The position numbers and the translations under genes were made by a program. This document shows, piece after piece, positions 39,913 to 48,995 of a stretch of DNA of 64,000 bases (positions are counted from its first letter, which is position 1; every line of letters starts with the position of its first letter). The notes beneath the pieces are model-generated. The model did no database searches. It was not told where the DNA came from and saw only the letters and a list, made by a program, of their open reading frames with translations. The stretch comes from an uncultured Bacteroidales bacterium (lineage in GTDB: Bacteria > Bacteroidota > Bacteroidia > Bacteroidales > F082). The DNA lies in NCBI GenBank assembly GCA_937926515.1, contig CALAZZ010000049.1:17933-81932 (forward strand), in the 5' to 3' direction.

Positions 39913-41520
39913 TTGTACCAGCTTAAAACGAAAATTGATACCAATTCCGCAGAGTTCAAGCAGAATAAAGCGGATTACCTAAAAATGCTGAATGAGTTCA
40001 AATCCATTCAGAAATCCACCACCAGGGGTGGAAGTGAAAAGGCTATTGCTCTTCATAAGCAGCGTGGAAAACTACTTGCACGGGAACGAATAAATCTACT
40101 GATTGACCGTGATACACCGTTTCTTGAACTTTCGCCTATGGCGGCTTATAATCTTTATGAAAACGGATTCCCCTCAGCAGGAATCGTAACGGGTATTGGC
40201 GTTATTCACGGCCATGAAACGGTTATCATCGCCAACGATGCCACCGTGAAAGGCGGAACCTATATGCAATACACCATCAAAAAACACCTGCGTGCTCAAG
40301 AAATTGCTATGGAAAACAACCTGCCGTGTGTTTATTTGGTTGATTCAGGCGGGGCATTCCTTCCTGAACAGGATACTGTTTTCCCTGACCGTGATCATTT
40401 CGGCCGGTTCTTTTACAATCAGGCCCGAATGTCGGCCATGAAGCTGCCACAGATTGCCATTGTGATGGGTTCCTGTACTGCAGGCGGTGCTTATGTGCCT
40501 GCCATGAGTGATGAAGCCATTATCATCAAGGAGCAGGGAACGATTTTTTTGGGTGGCCCTCCCCTGGTAAAAGCAGCTACAGGTGAAGAAGTTACTGCCG
40601 AGGAACTGGGAGGAGCAGATGTGCATGCCTCCATTTCGGGTGTAGCCGATCATTATGCTGAAAACGACACACATGCCATTCAAATATGCCGAAATATATT
40701 TGAAACACTTAAGCCCGGCGAAAAACAGTTTCTGGATACCACTGAACCTGAAGATCCCCAGTATGACCCCACTGAATTATACGGGCTGGCGCCTTTGGAT
40801 CTAAAAAAGATCATTGACCCACGTGAAATCATCATGCGTATGGTGGATGGCAGCCGGTTTCAGGAATTCAAAGCACGTTATGCAACAACTGTTGTCACAG
40901 GCTTCGCTCGTGTGATGGGATTCCCCGTGGGGATCATTGCCAACTATGGTGTCCTCTTTTCAGAGTCAGCCCTAAAGGTGACTCATTTTATTGAACTTTG
41001 TACATCACGAAAAATCCCACTTGTTTTTTTGCAAAATATAACAGGATTTATGGTAGGCAAGGATTTTGAGCGCGGTGGTATTGCCAAGGACGGTGCTAAA
41101 ATGGTCCATGCTGTATCCAATGCGAACGTACCTAAATTCACTGTCATTTTTGGAGGTTCATTTGGTGCGGGAAACTACGGGATGGCCGGCAGGGCCTTTG
41201 GCCCCCGCTTACTTTTTATGTGGCCTAATGCAAAAATATCTGTAATGGGCGGTGAGCAGGCTGCAACAGTACTTGTTACGGTTAAAGAAGATCAGTATCG
41301 TGCTGCAGGAAAGATTATGCCGGATGATGAAAGAGAAAAACTACGCAATACCATCCTTGAAAAATATGAGCGCGAAGGTTCAGCCTATTACAGCACTGCC
41401 AGGCTTTGGGATGATGGCATAATCGATCCTGTCGACACCCGAAAGATCCTTGCAATGGGAATTGCCACAGCTATTAATAAACCCTTCCCCGAACAGCAGT
41501 TTGGTGTATTCAGAATGTAA
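39913..41520 (+). CDS. Methylcrotonyl-CoA carboxylase, carboxyltransferase (beta) subunit
   Basis: 535 aa. It transfers CO2 from biotin to 3-methylcrotonyl-CoA. Hallmarks: RERINLLIDRDTPFLEL, GIVTGIGVIHG, YLVDSGGAFLPEQ, GSCTAGGAYVPAMSDE, FLGGPPLVKAATGE and, in the C-terminal half, NITGFMVGKDFERGGIAKDGAKMV and GGSFGAGNYGMAGRAF. The pattern (FLPEQ, LGGPPLVKAATGEEV) is that of the MCC beta clade rather than propionyl-CoA carboxylase. The only available start is TTG at 39913 (an in-frame stop lies at 39898-39900), which needs checking. First gene of the plus-strand operon with hydratase, alpha subunit and dehydrogenase. Confidence 0.93.
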   Translation: MYQLKTKIDTNSAEFKQNKADYLKMLNEFKSIQKSTTRGGSEKAIALHKQRGKLLARERINLLIDRDTPFLELSPMAAYNLYENGFPSAGIVTGIGVIHGHETVIIANDATVKGGTYMQYTIKKHLRAQEIAMENNLPCVYLVDSGGAFLPEQDTVFPDRDHFGRFFYNQARMSAMKLPQIAIVMGSCTAGGAYVPAMSDEAIIIKEQGTIFLGGPPLVKAATGEEVTAEELGGADVHASISGVADHYAENDTHAIQICRNIFETLKPGEKQFLDTTEPEDPQYDPTELYGLAPLDLKKIIDPREIIMRMVDGSRFQEFKARYATTVVTGFARVMGFPVGIIANYGVLFSESALKVTHFIELCTSRKIPLVFLQNITGFMVGKDFERGGIAKDGAKMVHAVSNANVPKFTVIFGGSFGAGNYGMAGRAFGPRLLFMWPNAKISVMGGEQAATVLVTVKEDQYRAAGKIMPDDEREKLRNTILEKYEREGSAYYSTARLWDDGIIDPVDTRKILAMGIATAINKPFPEQQFGVFRM

Positions 41521-41526
41521 ATAGCA

Positions 41527-42318
41527 ATGAAACAGTATCAAACCATAGCGTTAGCACGAAAAGACCAGGTCGTTACAGTCAGTCTGAACCGCCCTGAAAA
41601 GCATAACGCACTCAACGCAGAGATGATTGCTGAGCTAACTGATGCTTTTGAAAGGCTTTCACTGGAGGAACAAACAAGGGTGATTGTACTAAGCGGAAAT
41701 GGAAAATCATTTTGCGCCGGTGCAGACCTTAATTATATGAAATCAATTGCCAACTTTGGCAGGGCTGAAAATTTCCAGGATGCCTTGAGGCTTGCTAATT
41801 TATTTGAAACGGTCTATACTTGTCCCAAACCGGTTATTGCCAGCTTACATGGTGCGGTATATGGCGGTGCCAACGGGCTCTCAGCCGCATGCGATATAGT
41901 GCTTGCAGAAGAAAATACAGTTTTTGCTTTCAGCGAAGTCAAGCTAGGGATCACGCCGGCAACCATTTCACCTTATGTGATACAACGATGTGGTGAAGCC
42001 GCAGCCAGAGAGCTTATGCTTAGTGGAAGGAAGTTTACAGCTATGGAAGCATATCGGTTTCTTTTGGTAAACAGAATTTATGAACTGGGTGAGCAAGAGC
42101 ATATTTTACAATCTTATGTCAAAGAGTTTTTAACGGCATCACCCACAGCCATTGCGAATTGCAAACTTCTCATCAGTGAAGTTACGAAAACACCTTTAGG
42201 AAGGAAAGAAATGATGGAAAAAACAGCAGAACTGATTGCAATACAACGCGGATCAATTGACGGTCAAGAAGGAATAGCCGCTTTTTTTGAAAAAAGAAAA
42301 CCCAATTGGATCAGATAA
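41527..42318 (+). CDS. liuC: Methylglutaconyl-CoA hydratase (LiuC-type)
   Basis: 263-aa crotonase-fold enzyme, six bases after the carboxylase gene. It keeps GKSFCAGADLNYM (oxyanion hole) and SEVKLGITPATISPYV with one catalytic Glu. The other crotonase Glu is replaced (GGANGLSAACD), as in bacterial LiuC proteins. It would hydrate 3-methylglutaconyl-CoA to HMG-CoA, between the carboxylase and HMG-CoA lyase steps. It overlaps the next start by one base (TAATG). Confidence 0.88.
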   Translation: MKQYQTIALARKDQVVTVSLNRPEKHNALNAEMIAELTDAFERLSLEEQTRVIVLSGNGKSFCAGADLNYMKSIANFGRAENFQDALRLANLFETVYTCPKPVIASLHGAVYGGANGLSAACDIVLAEENTVFAFSEVKLGITPATISPYVIQRCGEAAARELMLSGRKFTAMEAYRFLLVNRIYELGEQEHILQSYVKEFLTASPTAIANCKLLISEVTKTPLGRKEMMEKTAELIAIQRGSIDGQEGIAAFFEKRKPNWIR

Positions 42319-44315
42319 TGAAGGCGCAAAATATTAACAAGGTCCTTATAGCCAACCGAGGCGAAATTACAGTACGCATTATTCATACTCTTAATAAGTT
42401 AGGAATATCATCGGTTGCTGTTTATTCAAAGCATGATTCAGAAGCCTTTCATGTTAAGTTTGCCAGTGAAGCTTATCCTCTTGGAAGTGGTGACCTGGAA
42501 CACACTTACCTGAATGTGGAAAAGATAGTTTCCATTGCAAAGAAAGTAAATGCCGATGCCATTCATCCCGGTTATGGTTTTCTTGCTGAAAATCCGCTTT
42601 TAGTTGAAGCCTGCGAAAAAAACAACATCATTTTCATTGGACCGGATGCCAGGTCAATGAGGCTGATGGGAAATAAAATAGCTGCGCGTGATTTTGCTGT
42701 TGAAAATGGTTTACCGGTAACAAAAGGTTTGACCGGAAACAAACGGGAAATTTTAGACAATTCATCCAACCTGCCTTTTCCTGTATTGGTAAAAGCAGCA
42801 GCAGGCGGCGGTGGAAAAGGCATGCGGATCGTACATCATCCCAATGAGTTGGAAGCAGTGCTTGAGACAACAGCACGTGAAGCCAAAAACTATTTTGGAG
42901 ACAGCACTGTTTATCTGGAGCAATATATTGAGCAGCCACGACACATTGAGGTACAGGTGCTTGGTGATATACACGGCAATGTGATTCACCTGTTCGAACG
43001 TGAATGTACCATTCAGCGTCGTTATCAGAAAATCATTGAGGAATCGCCCTCGCCCACACTAAGCACGGAAATAAGGCAGCAGATGGGAGAGGCCGCAGTT
43101 AAGCTTTGCAAGGCCATCGGATATAGAAATGCAGGCACCATTGAGTTTCTTGTCGATCAGAACCTTCATTTCTATTTTCTTGAAATGAACACCCGCATAC
43201 AAGTTGAACATCCTGTAACCGAATTGGTTACTGACATTGACCTTGTAGAGGAACAAATACTTATCGCACAAGGACAGCCATTAAGAATTGAGCAGGCTGA
43301 TGTGATTCAAACCGGCCACGCCATTGAATGTCGTATCTATGCCGAAGACCCTGCCAATAATTTCATGCCTTCTCCCGGGAAGATCAACCTTTATGTGGAG
43401 CCTGTCATGGACGATGTCAGAATTGACAGCAGTATGGTTGAGGAGTCGGAGATATTCAGTTTTTATGATCCTATGATCAGCAAGCTCATTGTATGGGGCG
43501 AATCGCGTGAGCAAGCTATTCATCAAGCAAAATCTGCACTCACACAATACGCCATTCATGGTATTCAGACCAACATTTCTTACCTGCTTAAGCTGATTTC
43601 CCATCCCAGATTTTTAAACAATGAAATCAGCACAAATTTTTGTGATGATCACACAAGCGAGTTGATTCTGCAAATGAAAAGGTCGAAAGAAACGGTTGAT
43701 CCTGTTTTCCCGGCCACTGCTTTCTTGTTTTTTAATATGGTAAAAAATCCGGTTGATCACCGTTTCACCGTATGGCAGGAGATAGGTTATTGGCGCCACA
43801 CCATGATCTTTGATTTGAAAGTAGACGATCGGACATTCAAAATACAAATTCATGATAAATCACCAAAGTATCTGCATGCTCATATCAATGAACAGGAGGT
43901 AAAGGCCAATCTCATCAGTTTCGATCATGAAAAGATATTGGTGGAATTGAATGAACAAGTTTTTGAGGCTTTTGTTTCATCTAACGAAAATGGATCAGCA
44001 ATAATTGAATTCTCCGGAAATCAATTTCATCTTAGAAGAATGGATGAACTTGAATTAAATCATGAAACCAATCTTTTCGAGCATGCTTCTGACATGGAGG
44101 GTCTTTTCGCACCTATGCCCGGCAAGGTTATTAAACTAAACGTGGAAAACGGCGAGCATGTTAAAAGAGGGACTGTATTGCTCGTTGTGGAAGCAATGAA
44201 AATGGAAAATAATATTGTAGCTCCAGTGGATGCTATTGTTGATAAAATAAATGTTCAGCCAGGCGATATGGTTGATACCAAGACACAGATGGTTCATTTA
44301 AAAGAAATCGAATAA
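42318..44315 (+). CDS. Methylcrotonyl-CoA carboxylase, biotin-carrying (alpha) subunit
   Basis: 665 aa from the ATG at 42318. It has an N-terminal biotin carboxylase (KVLIANRGEITVRIIHTL; ATP-grasp loop KAAAGGGGKGMRIV; ECTIQRRYQKIIEESPSP; FYFLEMNTRIQVEHPVTE), a short beta-barrel linker (about 500-585), and a C-terminal biotinyl domain with Lys628 in VVEAMKMENN. It carboxylates its own biotin with ATP and bicarbonate for the beta subunit at 39913. All catalytic motifs are intact. Translation is coupled to the preceding hydratase by a one-base overlap. Confidence 0.94.
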   Translation: MKAQNINKVLIANRGEITVRIIHTLNKLGISSVAVYSKHDSEAFHVKFASEAYPLGSGDLEHTYLNVEKIVSIAKKVNADAIHPGYGFLAENPLLVEACEKNNIIFIGPDARSMRLMGNKIAARDFAVENGLPVTKGLTGNKREILDNSSNLPFPVLVKAAAGGGGKGMRIVHHPNELEAVLETTAREAKNYFGDSTVYLEQYIEQPRHIEVQVLGDIHGNVIHLFERECTIQRRYQKIIEESPSPTLSTEIRQQMGEAAVKLCKAIGYRNAGTIEFLVDQNLHFYFLEMNTRIQVEHPVTELVTDIDLVEEQILIAQGQPLRIEQADVIQTGHAIECRIYAEDPANNFMPSPGKINLYVEPVMDDVRIDSSMVEESEIFSFYDPMISKLIVWGESREQAIHQAKSALTQYAIHGIQTNISYLLKLISHPRFLNNEISTNFCDDHTSELILQMKRSKETVDPVFPATAFLFFNMVKNPVDHRFTVWQEIGYWRHTMIFDLKVDDRTFKIQIHDKSPKYLHAHINEQEVKANLISFDHEKILVELNEQVFEAFVSSNENGSAIIEFSGNQFHLRRMDELELNHETNLFEHASDMEGLFAPMPGKVIKLNVENGEHVKRGTVLLVVEAMKMENNIVAPVDAIVDKINVQPGDMVDTKTQMVHLKEIE

Positions 44316-44336
44316 CAAACCAAATACATAAGATCC

Positions 44337-45482
44337 ATGAATTTTGATCTTTCGGAAATTCATCATATGGTGCGTGAAACAGCACGTGACTTTGCAGAAC
44401 GCGAAATTAAACCACAGGCTCAGGAACTGGACGAGAAAGCTGAGTTTTCCATTGCTTTAACCAAACGAATGGGTGAGTTAGGTTTTTTTGGCATGTACCT
44501 GCCCGAAAAATATGGTGGTCAGGGCCTTGACACCCTGGCATATATCATCGCTGTTGAAGAGCTGGCACGTATTGATGGCTCTCAGGCTGCTACGCTGGCA
44601 GCACACAATTCACTCGGTATTGGTCCTTTGTACTATTATGGTACTGAAGAACAAAAACTAAAATACCTGCCTCAGCTCTGTACAGGGGATGCTTTGTGGA
44701 GTTTTGGCCTGACCGAGCCCGGTGCGGGCTCTGACTCCAGGGGTACAAAAACAACCGCCGAACTTATTGACGAACAATGGGTGATAAACGGATCAAAAAT
44801 ATTCATTACAAATGGTGCTTCTGAGATCAGTATCGGATGTACAGTACAAGCTGTTTCAGGTACGGTTGATGGCAAAAAGCAATTTACAACCATTATTGTC
44901 GAAAGGGATACGCCTGGTTTTAAGCGTGTTCCGATGCATAATAAGATGATGTGGCGTGCATCCGACACCTCCGAGCTTTTTTTCGATGACGTACGCGTTC
45001 CAAAGCAAAATATACTTGGAGAAGAGGGCCAGGGTTCTAAAATTATGCTCTCAACGCTCGATGCAGGCCGCCTTTCGATTGCAGCTATGGGTCTGGGGGC
45101 TGCCCAGGGAGCTTTTGAACTTGCTCTTGAATATGCCAAGGAACGTAAACAGTTTGGGCAACCCATCTCTAAATTTCAAATCAATGCCTTTAAGCTGGCA
45201 GATATGGCAACTAAAATAGAGCTTGCACGAAACTTGCTTTACAAGGCATGCTGGCTAAAGGATGAGAACAGGCCTTTTGGAAAAGAAGCTGCAATGGCAA
45301 AACTCTACTGCTCCGAAATAGCACGCGAAGTGGCTGATGAGGCAGTGCAGATCCATGGTGGTTATGGACTGATGAAAGATTATGCTGTGGAACGCTTCTA
45401 TCGTGACCAGCGCCTGTTACAAATTGGCGAAGGCACCTCCGAAATTCAACGCCTGGTGATATCACGTTATATTGGTTGCTGA
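44337..45482 (+). CDS. Acyl-CoA dehydrogenase of the leucine-type cluster
   Basis: 381-aa FAD enzyme, last gene of the carboxylase operon. It has FGLTEPGAGSDS, NGASEISIGCTVQA, VQIHGGYGLMKDYAVERFYRD and Glu365 in IGEGTSEIQ. By position an isovaleryl-CoA dehydrogenase would be expected here, but known isovaleryl-CoA dehydrogenases have Ala or Gly at this site (IGAGTSE) and place the base in another helix. This one has the short/branched-chain type. It may therefore act on isovaleryl-CoA with a different architecture or on another branched acyl-CoA. Confidence 0.92.
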   Translation: MNFDLSEIHHMVRETARDFAEREIKPQAQELDEKAEFSIALTKRMGELGFFGMYLPEKYGGQGLDTLAYIIAVEELARIDGSQAATLAAHNSLGIGPLYYYGTEEQKLKYLPQLCTGDALWSFGLTEPGAGSDSRGTKTTAELIDEQWVINGSKIFITNGASEISIGCTVQAVSGTVDGKKQFTTIIVERDTPGFKRVPMHNKMMWRASDTSELFFDDVRVPKQNILGEEGQGSKIMLSTLDAGRLSIAAMGLGAAQGAFELALEYAKERKQFGQPISKFQINAFKLADMATKIELARNLLYKACWLKDENRPFGKEAAMAKLYCSEIAREVADEAVQIHGGYGLMKDYAVERFYRDQRLLQIGEGTSEIQRLVISRYIGC

Positions 45483-45644
45483 TATCCTTTTTGTATTTCC
45501 TGCAATTGATCTTTAATACAAACAAGCATCCAATCGGATCAGGCTTACCGGCAACTTTTGTATCGAAATTTTGTGATTTCATGTACTATTCAGTTGAATT
45601 ATCATATAAAATGCAGTAAAGTCATAGGCTGACTATAAACTTTC

Positions 45645-45652
45645 TAATTTTG
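45645..45652 (+). promoter_or_regulatory. -7 box directly before tatD (leaderless start)
   Basis: TAATTTTG ends only 4 bases before the tatD ATG at 45657, so transcription should begin at or next to the start codon. No -33 TTTG is present at the usual spacing. Confidence 0.5.
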
Positions 45653-45656
45653 CCCC

Positions 45657-46424
45657 ATGCGACTTATTGATACTCACACACATTTATACCTCGAACAGTT
45701 TGACAATGACCGTAATAATGTCATCGAAACCGCAATTCAAAAAGGTATTGATACCTTTCTGCTGCCCAATATTGACGTGCAAAGCATAGATCCTATGCTG
45801 GAACTATGCCATGCGTTTCCAACAAACTGTTTCCCAATGATGGGACTACATCCAACCTCAGTGGGAGCTGATTTTGAAAATCAACTGCAAATAGTGGAAC
45901 AACGTCTGGCCCAGGAAACATACTCAGGAGTAGGTGAAATCGGCCTTGATTTCTATTGGGATACCAGCTTCAGGGAGCAGCAACTGGAAGCTTTTCGGTT
46001 TCAGTTGCAACTTGCTATTAAACACGATCTGCCGGTGGCCATTCACACTCGTGAGGCATTTTCTGAAATACTGGAAATTGTAGAATCAGAACACCAGGGA
46101 AGGCTGCGTGGTGTTTTTCATTGTTTTACCGGAGGTCGTGAAGAGGCGGCGCGTATTATGAAAATGAATATGCTGATGGGAATTGGTGGAGTACTTACTT
46201 TCAAAAAAGCCAGACTGGATATCATCATAAAAGACATTCCACTTTCGTATTTGATATTGGAAACTGATTCTCCATTTCTGGCCCCTGTCCCTTACCGGGG
46301 TAAGCGCAATGAAAGTGGGTATTTACTACATGTGGCCAACAAACTGGCCGAAGTAAAAGAAATCTCTCTCGACACCGTTGCTGAAGAAACCACAGCCAAT
46401 GCAATCAAACTTTTTAAACTGTAA
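45657..46424 (+). CDS. tatD: TatD-family metal-dependent hydrolase
   Basis: 255 aa. TIM-barrel nuclease family with all metal ligands: His7 and His9 (DTHTHLY), Glu in GVGEIGLDFYW, His in AIHTREAF, His in GVFHCFTGG, Asp in LETDSPFLAPVPYRG. TatD-type proteins are 3'-5' DNases or deacylases involved in DNA repair or turnover. It is three bases before the asparaginase gene, so the two are probably cotranscribed. Confidence 0.94.
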   Translation: MRLIDTHTHLYLEQFDNDRNNVIETAIQKGIDTFLLPNIDVQSIDPMLELCHAFPTNCFPMMGLHPTSVGADFENQLQIVEQRLAQETYSGVGEIGLDFYWDTSFREQQLEAFRFQLQLAIKHDLPVAIHTREAFSEILEIVESEHQGRLRGVFHCFTGGREEAARIMKMNMLMGIGGVLTFKKARLDIIIKDIPLSYLILETDSPFLAPVPYRGKRNESGYLLHVANKLAEVKEISLDTVAEETTANAIKLFKL

Positions 46425-46427
46425 CCT

Positions 46428-47456
46428 ATGGAAGACAAAACCACCATACTGGTAATTTATACCGGAGGCACCATCGGCATGATCCAGGATGCTGAAACTG
46501 GTGCGCTCAGACCATTTGACTTCAAGCAGATCTATGACCAGATGCCACTTTTGAAGAGCTTCAATTATGAAATTGATTTTTTTTCGTTTGATCCCCTGGT
46601 GGATTCCAGCAATATGAAGCCTGAGATGTGGATCAGGCTGGCCCAGCTGATTGAAACAAACTACGAACAATATGACGGTTTTGTAGTGCTTCATGGTTCT
46701 GATACTATGGCCTTTACTGCATCAGCCTTAAGTTTTATGTTAGAGAATCTGAACAAGCCGGTCGTGTTTACCGGATCGCAGCTTCCTATGGGTATGATAC
46801 GCACCGATGGCAGGGATAATTTTCTGGCTGCCATTGAAATAGCAGCAGCCAAAGAAGAAGACACACCGCTTGTTCCGGAGGTATGTATCTATTTTGAGAA
46901 CCAGCTTATGCGTGGCAACCGCACCACCAAGCAAAATGCTGAGAACTTCAATGCTTTTTTTTCGGGAAACTACCCCCTGCTTGCCGAAGTGGGTGTTCGC
47001 ATTAAGTATAACACCAATTATATTCTAAAACCAAATTTCAAAAAACTAAAAATTCACACCAGGCTGGATTGCAATGTTACCATATTAAAACTGTTTCCAG
47101 GCATTTCTGAAAATGTAGTCGCGAATACACTCAAAATACCAGGGCTGAAGGCACTCATATTGGAAACCTTTGGATCGGGAAATGCACCAACCGATCCCTG
47201 GTTCATCGATTGTCTGGAAAATGCGATTCGCAGCGGATTGATCATCTACAATGTCACCCAATGCAATTCCGGATCTGTTGAAATGGGTAAATATGAAACC
47301 AGCATGACGCTGGGTGAAATAGGCGTTGTAAGCGGATTGGATATCACATCTGAGTCAGCTGTTGCAAAGTTGATGTATCTGTTGGGAAGTGGGTTGACAA
47401 AAGAACGTATTTTAGAATTATTACAAACAGCGATCCGGGGCGAAATGACCACTTAA
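46428..47456 (+). CDS. ansA: Type I (cytoplasmic) L-asparaginase
   Basis: 342 aa. It hydrolyses asparagine to aspartate and ammonia. First threonine motif: VIYTGGTIGMI; second motif: FVVLHGSDTMAFTASAL (Thr-Asp pair); allosteric and dimer region RTDGRDNFLAAIEIA. It lacks a signal peptide, as expected for the cytoplasmic type. It follows tatD closely and precedes the tRNA-Ser gene. Confidence 0.93.
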   Translation: MEDKTTILVIYTGGTIGMIQDAETGALRPFDFKQIYDQMPLLKSFNYEIDFFSFDPLVDSSNMKPEMWIRLAQLIETNYEQYDGFVVLHGSDTMAFTASALSFMLENLNKPVVFTGSQLPMGMIRTDGRDNFLAAIEIAAAKEEDTPLVPEVCIYFENQLMRGNRTTKQNAENFNAFFSGNYPLLAEVGVRIKYNTNYILKPNFKKLKIHTRLDCNVTILKLFPGISENVVANTLKIPGLKALILETFGSGNAPTDPWFIDCLENAIRSGLIIYNVTQCNSGSVEMGKYETSMTLGEIGVVSGLDITSESAVAKLMYLLGSGLTKERILELLQTAIRGEMTT

Positions 47457-47473
47457 ATTGGAAAAAAAATATG

Positions 47474-47481
47474 TAATTTTG
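47474..47481 (+). promoter_or_regulatory. -7 box upstream of tRNA-Ser
   Basis: TAATTTTG, 46 bases before the tRNA, matching TAnnTTTG. The -33 spacing is poor (TTG at 47458). Confidence 0.45.
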
Positions 47482-47527
47482 GCGCTCATTTTTGTAAAGC
47501 CCTATATTTTCAGGGTTTTGAAGTTAT

Positions 47528-47615
47528 GGAGAGGTGGCCGAGTGGCTGAAGGCGCTCGCCTGGAAAGCGGGTATACCCCAAAAGGGTATCGGGGGTTCGA
47601 ATCCCCCTCTCTCCG
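47528..47615 (+). tRNA. tRNA-Ser (anticodon GGA)
   Basis: 88-nt class II tRNA. The acceptor stem GGAGAGG pairs with TCTCTCC (47608-47614), with discriminator G at 47615. Anticodon stem-loop is CTCGC-CTGGAAA-GCGGG with anticodon GGA (reads UCU/UCC). A long variable arm (TACCCCAAAAGGGTA) is typical of Ser, and the T-arm is GGGGG-TTCGAAT-CCCCC. The 3' CCA is not encoded (GCA follows). Confidence 0.97.
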
Positions 47616-47651
47616 CATTTTTTTATGTTAAACATTTAATCTAAAGCTAGA

Positions 47652-47683
47652 TTGAGTTTTTTTAGAATAATTACTTACATTTG
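47652..47683 (+). promoter_or_regulatory. Promoter of the ExbB/ExbD operon
   Basis: TTG (47652-47654), 21-base spacer, TACATTTG (47676-47683), which fits the Bacteroidota -33/-7 pattern. It lies 77 bases before the ATG at 47761. Confidence 0.6.
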
Positions 47684-47760
47684 TGTCCTTAAACTTAGAA
47701 TTTTTCATTATTAACAAACCTCAAATCAGCGTTTAAAAGTAGTAATCAACATCTTAAACT

Positions 47761-48567
47761 ATGAAAAAATTAATTTCCCTACTGACCATTGCCGGAATGA
47801 TGACTTTTGGGCTAACCAATGTAATATTAGCCCAGGAAACCATGGAAGAACCGGCCGAAGCCGACACAACTGCCGTTATGGAAGAGGTTGTTGAAGCCGA
47901 AACAGTTGAAATGGAGGCTGAACCAGAAGAGCCGCTCACATTCCACGAAGTGCTGAAAGAAAAATTTATCGAAGGCGGTCCCGCTTTTATGGGTATTGTA
48001 TTGCTCGTACTTATTTTTGGACTTGCCATCAGCATCGAGAGGATCATTTACCTGACATTGAGTGCAACCAATACCAAAAAGCTCTTGGTTAGCATTGAGA
48101 ATGCACTTGATGATGGAGGTCTTGAAAAAGCCAAAGAAATTTGCCGCGACACCCGTGGCCCTGTCGCAAGCATTTTCTATCAAGGTCTGCTGCGTTATGA
48201 TGCAGGCGTTGAAGAAGTTGAAAAATCAATTGTTTCCTATGGCTCAGTAATTACAGGTCGTCTTGAAAGTGGTGTGAGCTGGATTTCACTCTTTATCGCC
48301 CTGGCTCCCATGCTTGGGTTTATGGGAACAGTTATTGGTATGATCCAGGCTTTCGATGATATTGCTGCTGCCGGTGACATTTCTCCGCAGATCGTTGCAT
48401 CAGGTATTAAAATTGCACTTCTAACCACGGTATTTGGTTTGATCGTGGCCATTATCCTGCAAATCTTTTACAACTTTATCATTGCCAAAATTGACTCCCT
48501 TGTAAATGAAATGGAAGATAGTTCCATCTCCTTTATCGATATTATAAACAAACACAACAAAAAATAA
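47761..48567 (+). CDS. MotA/TolQ/ExbB proton channel protein
   Basis: 268 aa. It starts with a signal-like segment (MKKLISLLTIAGMMTFGL) and a very acidic stretch (about residues 25-60, EEPAEAD...EAEPEEP). Three TM helices and the conserved C-terminal core LFIALAPMLGFMGTVIGMIQAFD follow, as does IVASGIKIALLTTVFGLIVAI, both typical of ExbB/TolQ. It forms the stator that couples proton flow to outer-membrane energisation with the ExbD proteins encoded downstream. First gene of a four-gene operon. Confidence 0.9.
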   Translation: MKKLISLLTIAGMMTFGLTNVILAQETMEEPAEADTTAVMEEVVEAETVEMEAEPEEPLTFHEVLKEKFIEGGPAFMGIVLLVLIFGLAISIERIIYLTLSATNTKKLLVSIENALDDGGLEKAKEICRDTRGPVASIFYQGLLRYDAGVEEVEKSIVSYGSVITGRLESGVSWISLFIALAPMLGFMGTVIGMIQAFDDIAAAGDISPQIVASGIKIALLTTVFGLIVAIILQIFYNFIIAKIDSLVNEMEDSSISFIDIINKHNKK

Positions 48568-48572
48568 TCACC

Positions 48573-48989
48573 ATGATTGACAAATTATCCAAATATATAG
48601 GTTGGGTGCTGTATGCCTTATTGGCTGTGTCTGTGGTGCTTGCTGTATTGTTTTATTCAAACAGCCTGGGTGAATCATCCCTCATGCGCTGGGCATATAT
48701 CCTGCTTATCGCTACTGTTGTTGTAACCATAGCATCGCCTGTTTTCAGTTTTATACAGCAGCCCACAAATGTGCTCAGGTTATTGGTCATACTCGGCATT
48801 GTCGTTGTCATTGCACTTATTTCATATAGTTTGGCCGGCAATACTTTCAGCGATGCCAGGCTTGCAGCACTGGAAATTACAGCTGATACATCCAAACAAG
48901 TAGGAGTGGGAATTTTGTTTACATATATAACCGGTTCCATCGCCATACTTGCAATACTATATTCAGGACTATCAAAATTTTTTAAATAA
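48573..48989 (+). CDS. Small inner-membrane protein within the ExbB-ExbD operon
   Basis: 138 aa with four predicted TM helices (about 8-28, 38-60, 67-87, 110-133). There is no signal peptide and no recognised domain. It lies five bases after exbB and six before exbD; proteins of this kind are common at this place in Bacteroidota and may be an accessory part of the proton channel complex. Function unknown. Confidence 0.8.
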   Translation: MIDKLSKYIGWVLYALLAVSVVLAVLFYSNSLGESSLMRWAYILLIATVVVTIASPVFSFIQQPTNVLRLLVILGIVVVIALISYSLAGNTFSDARLAALEITADTSKQVGVGILFTYITGSIAILAILYSGLSKFFK

Positions 48990-48995
48990 TAAAAT

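Noticed and set aside
39696..39926. 76-codon frame before the carboxylase gene
   Set aside because: Composition is not protein-like and it lies in the divergent promoter region; only its last six codons are noted because they overlap the real start.
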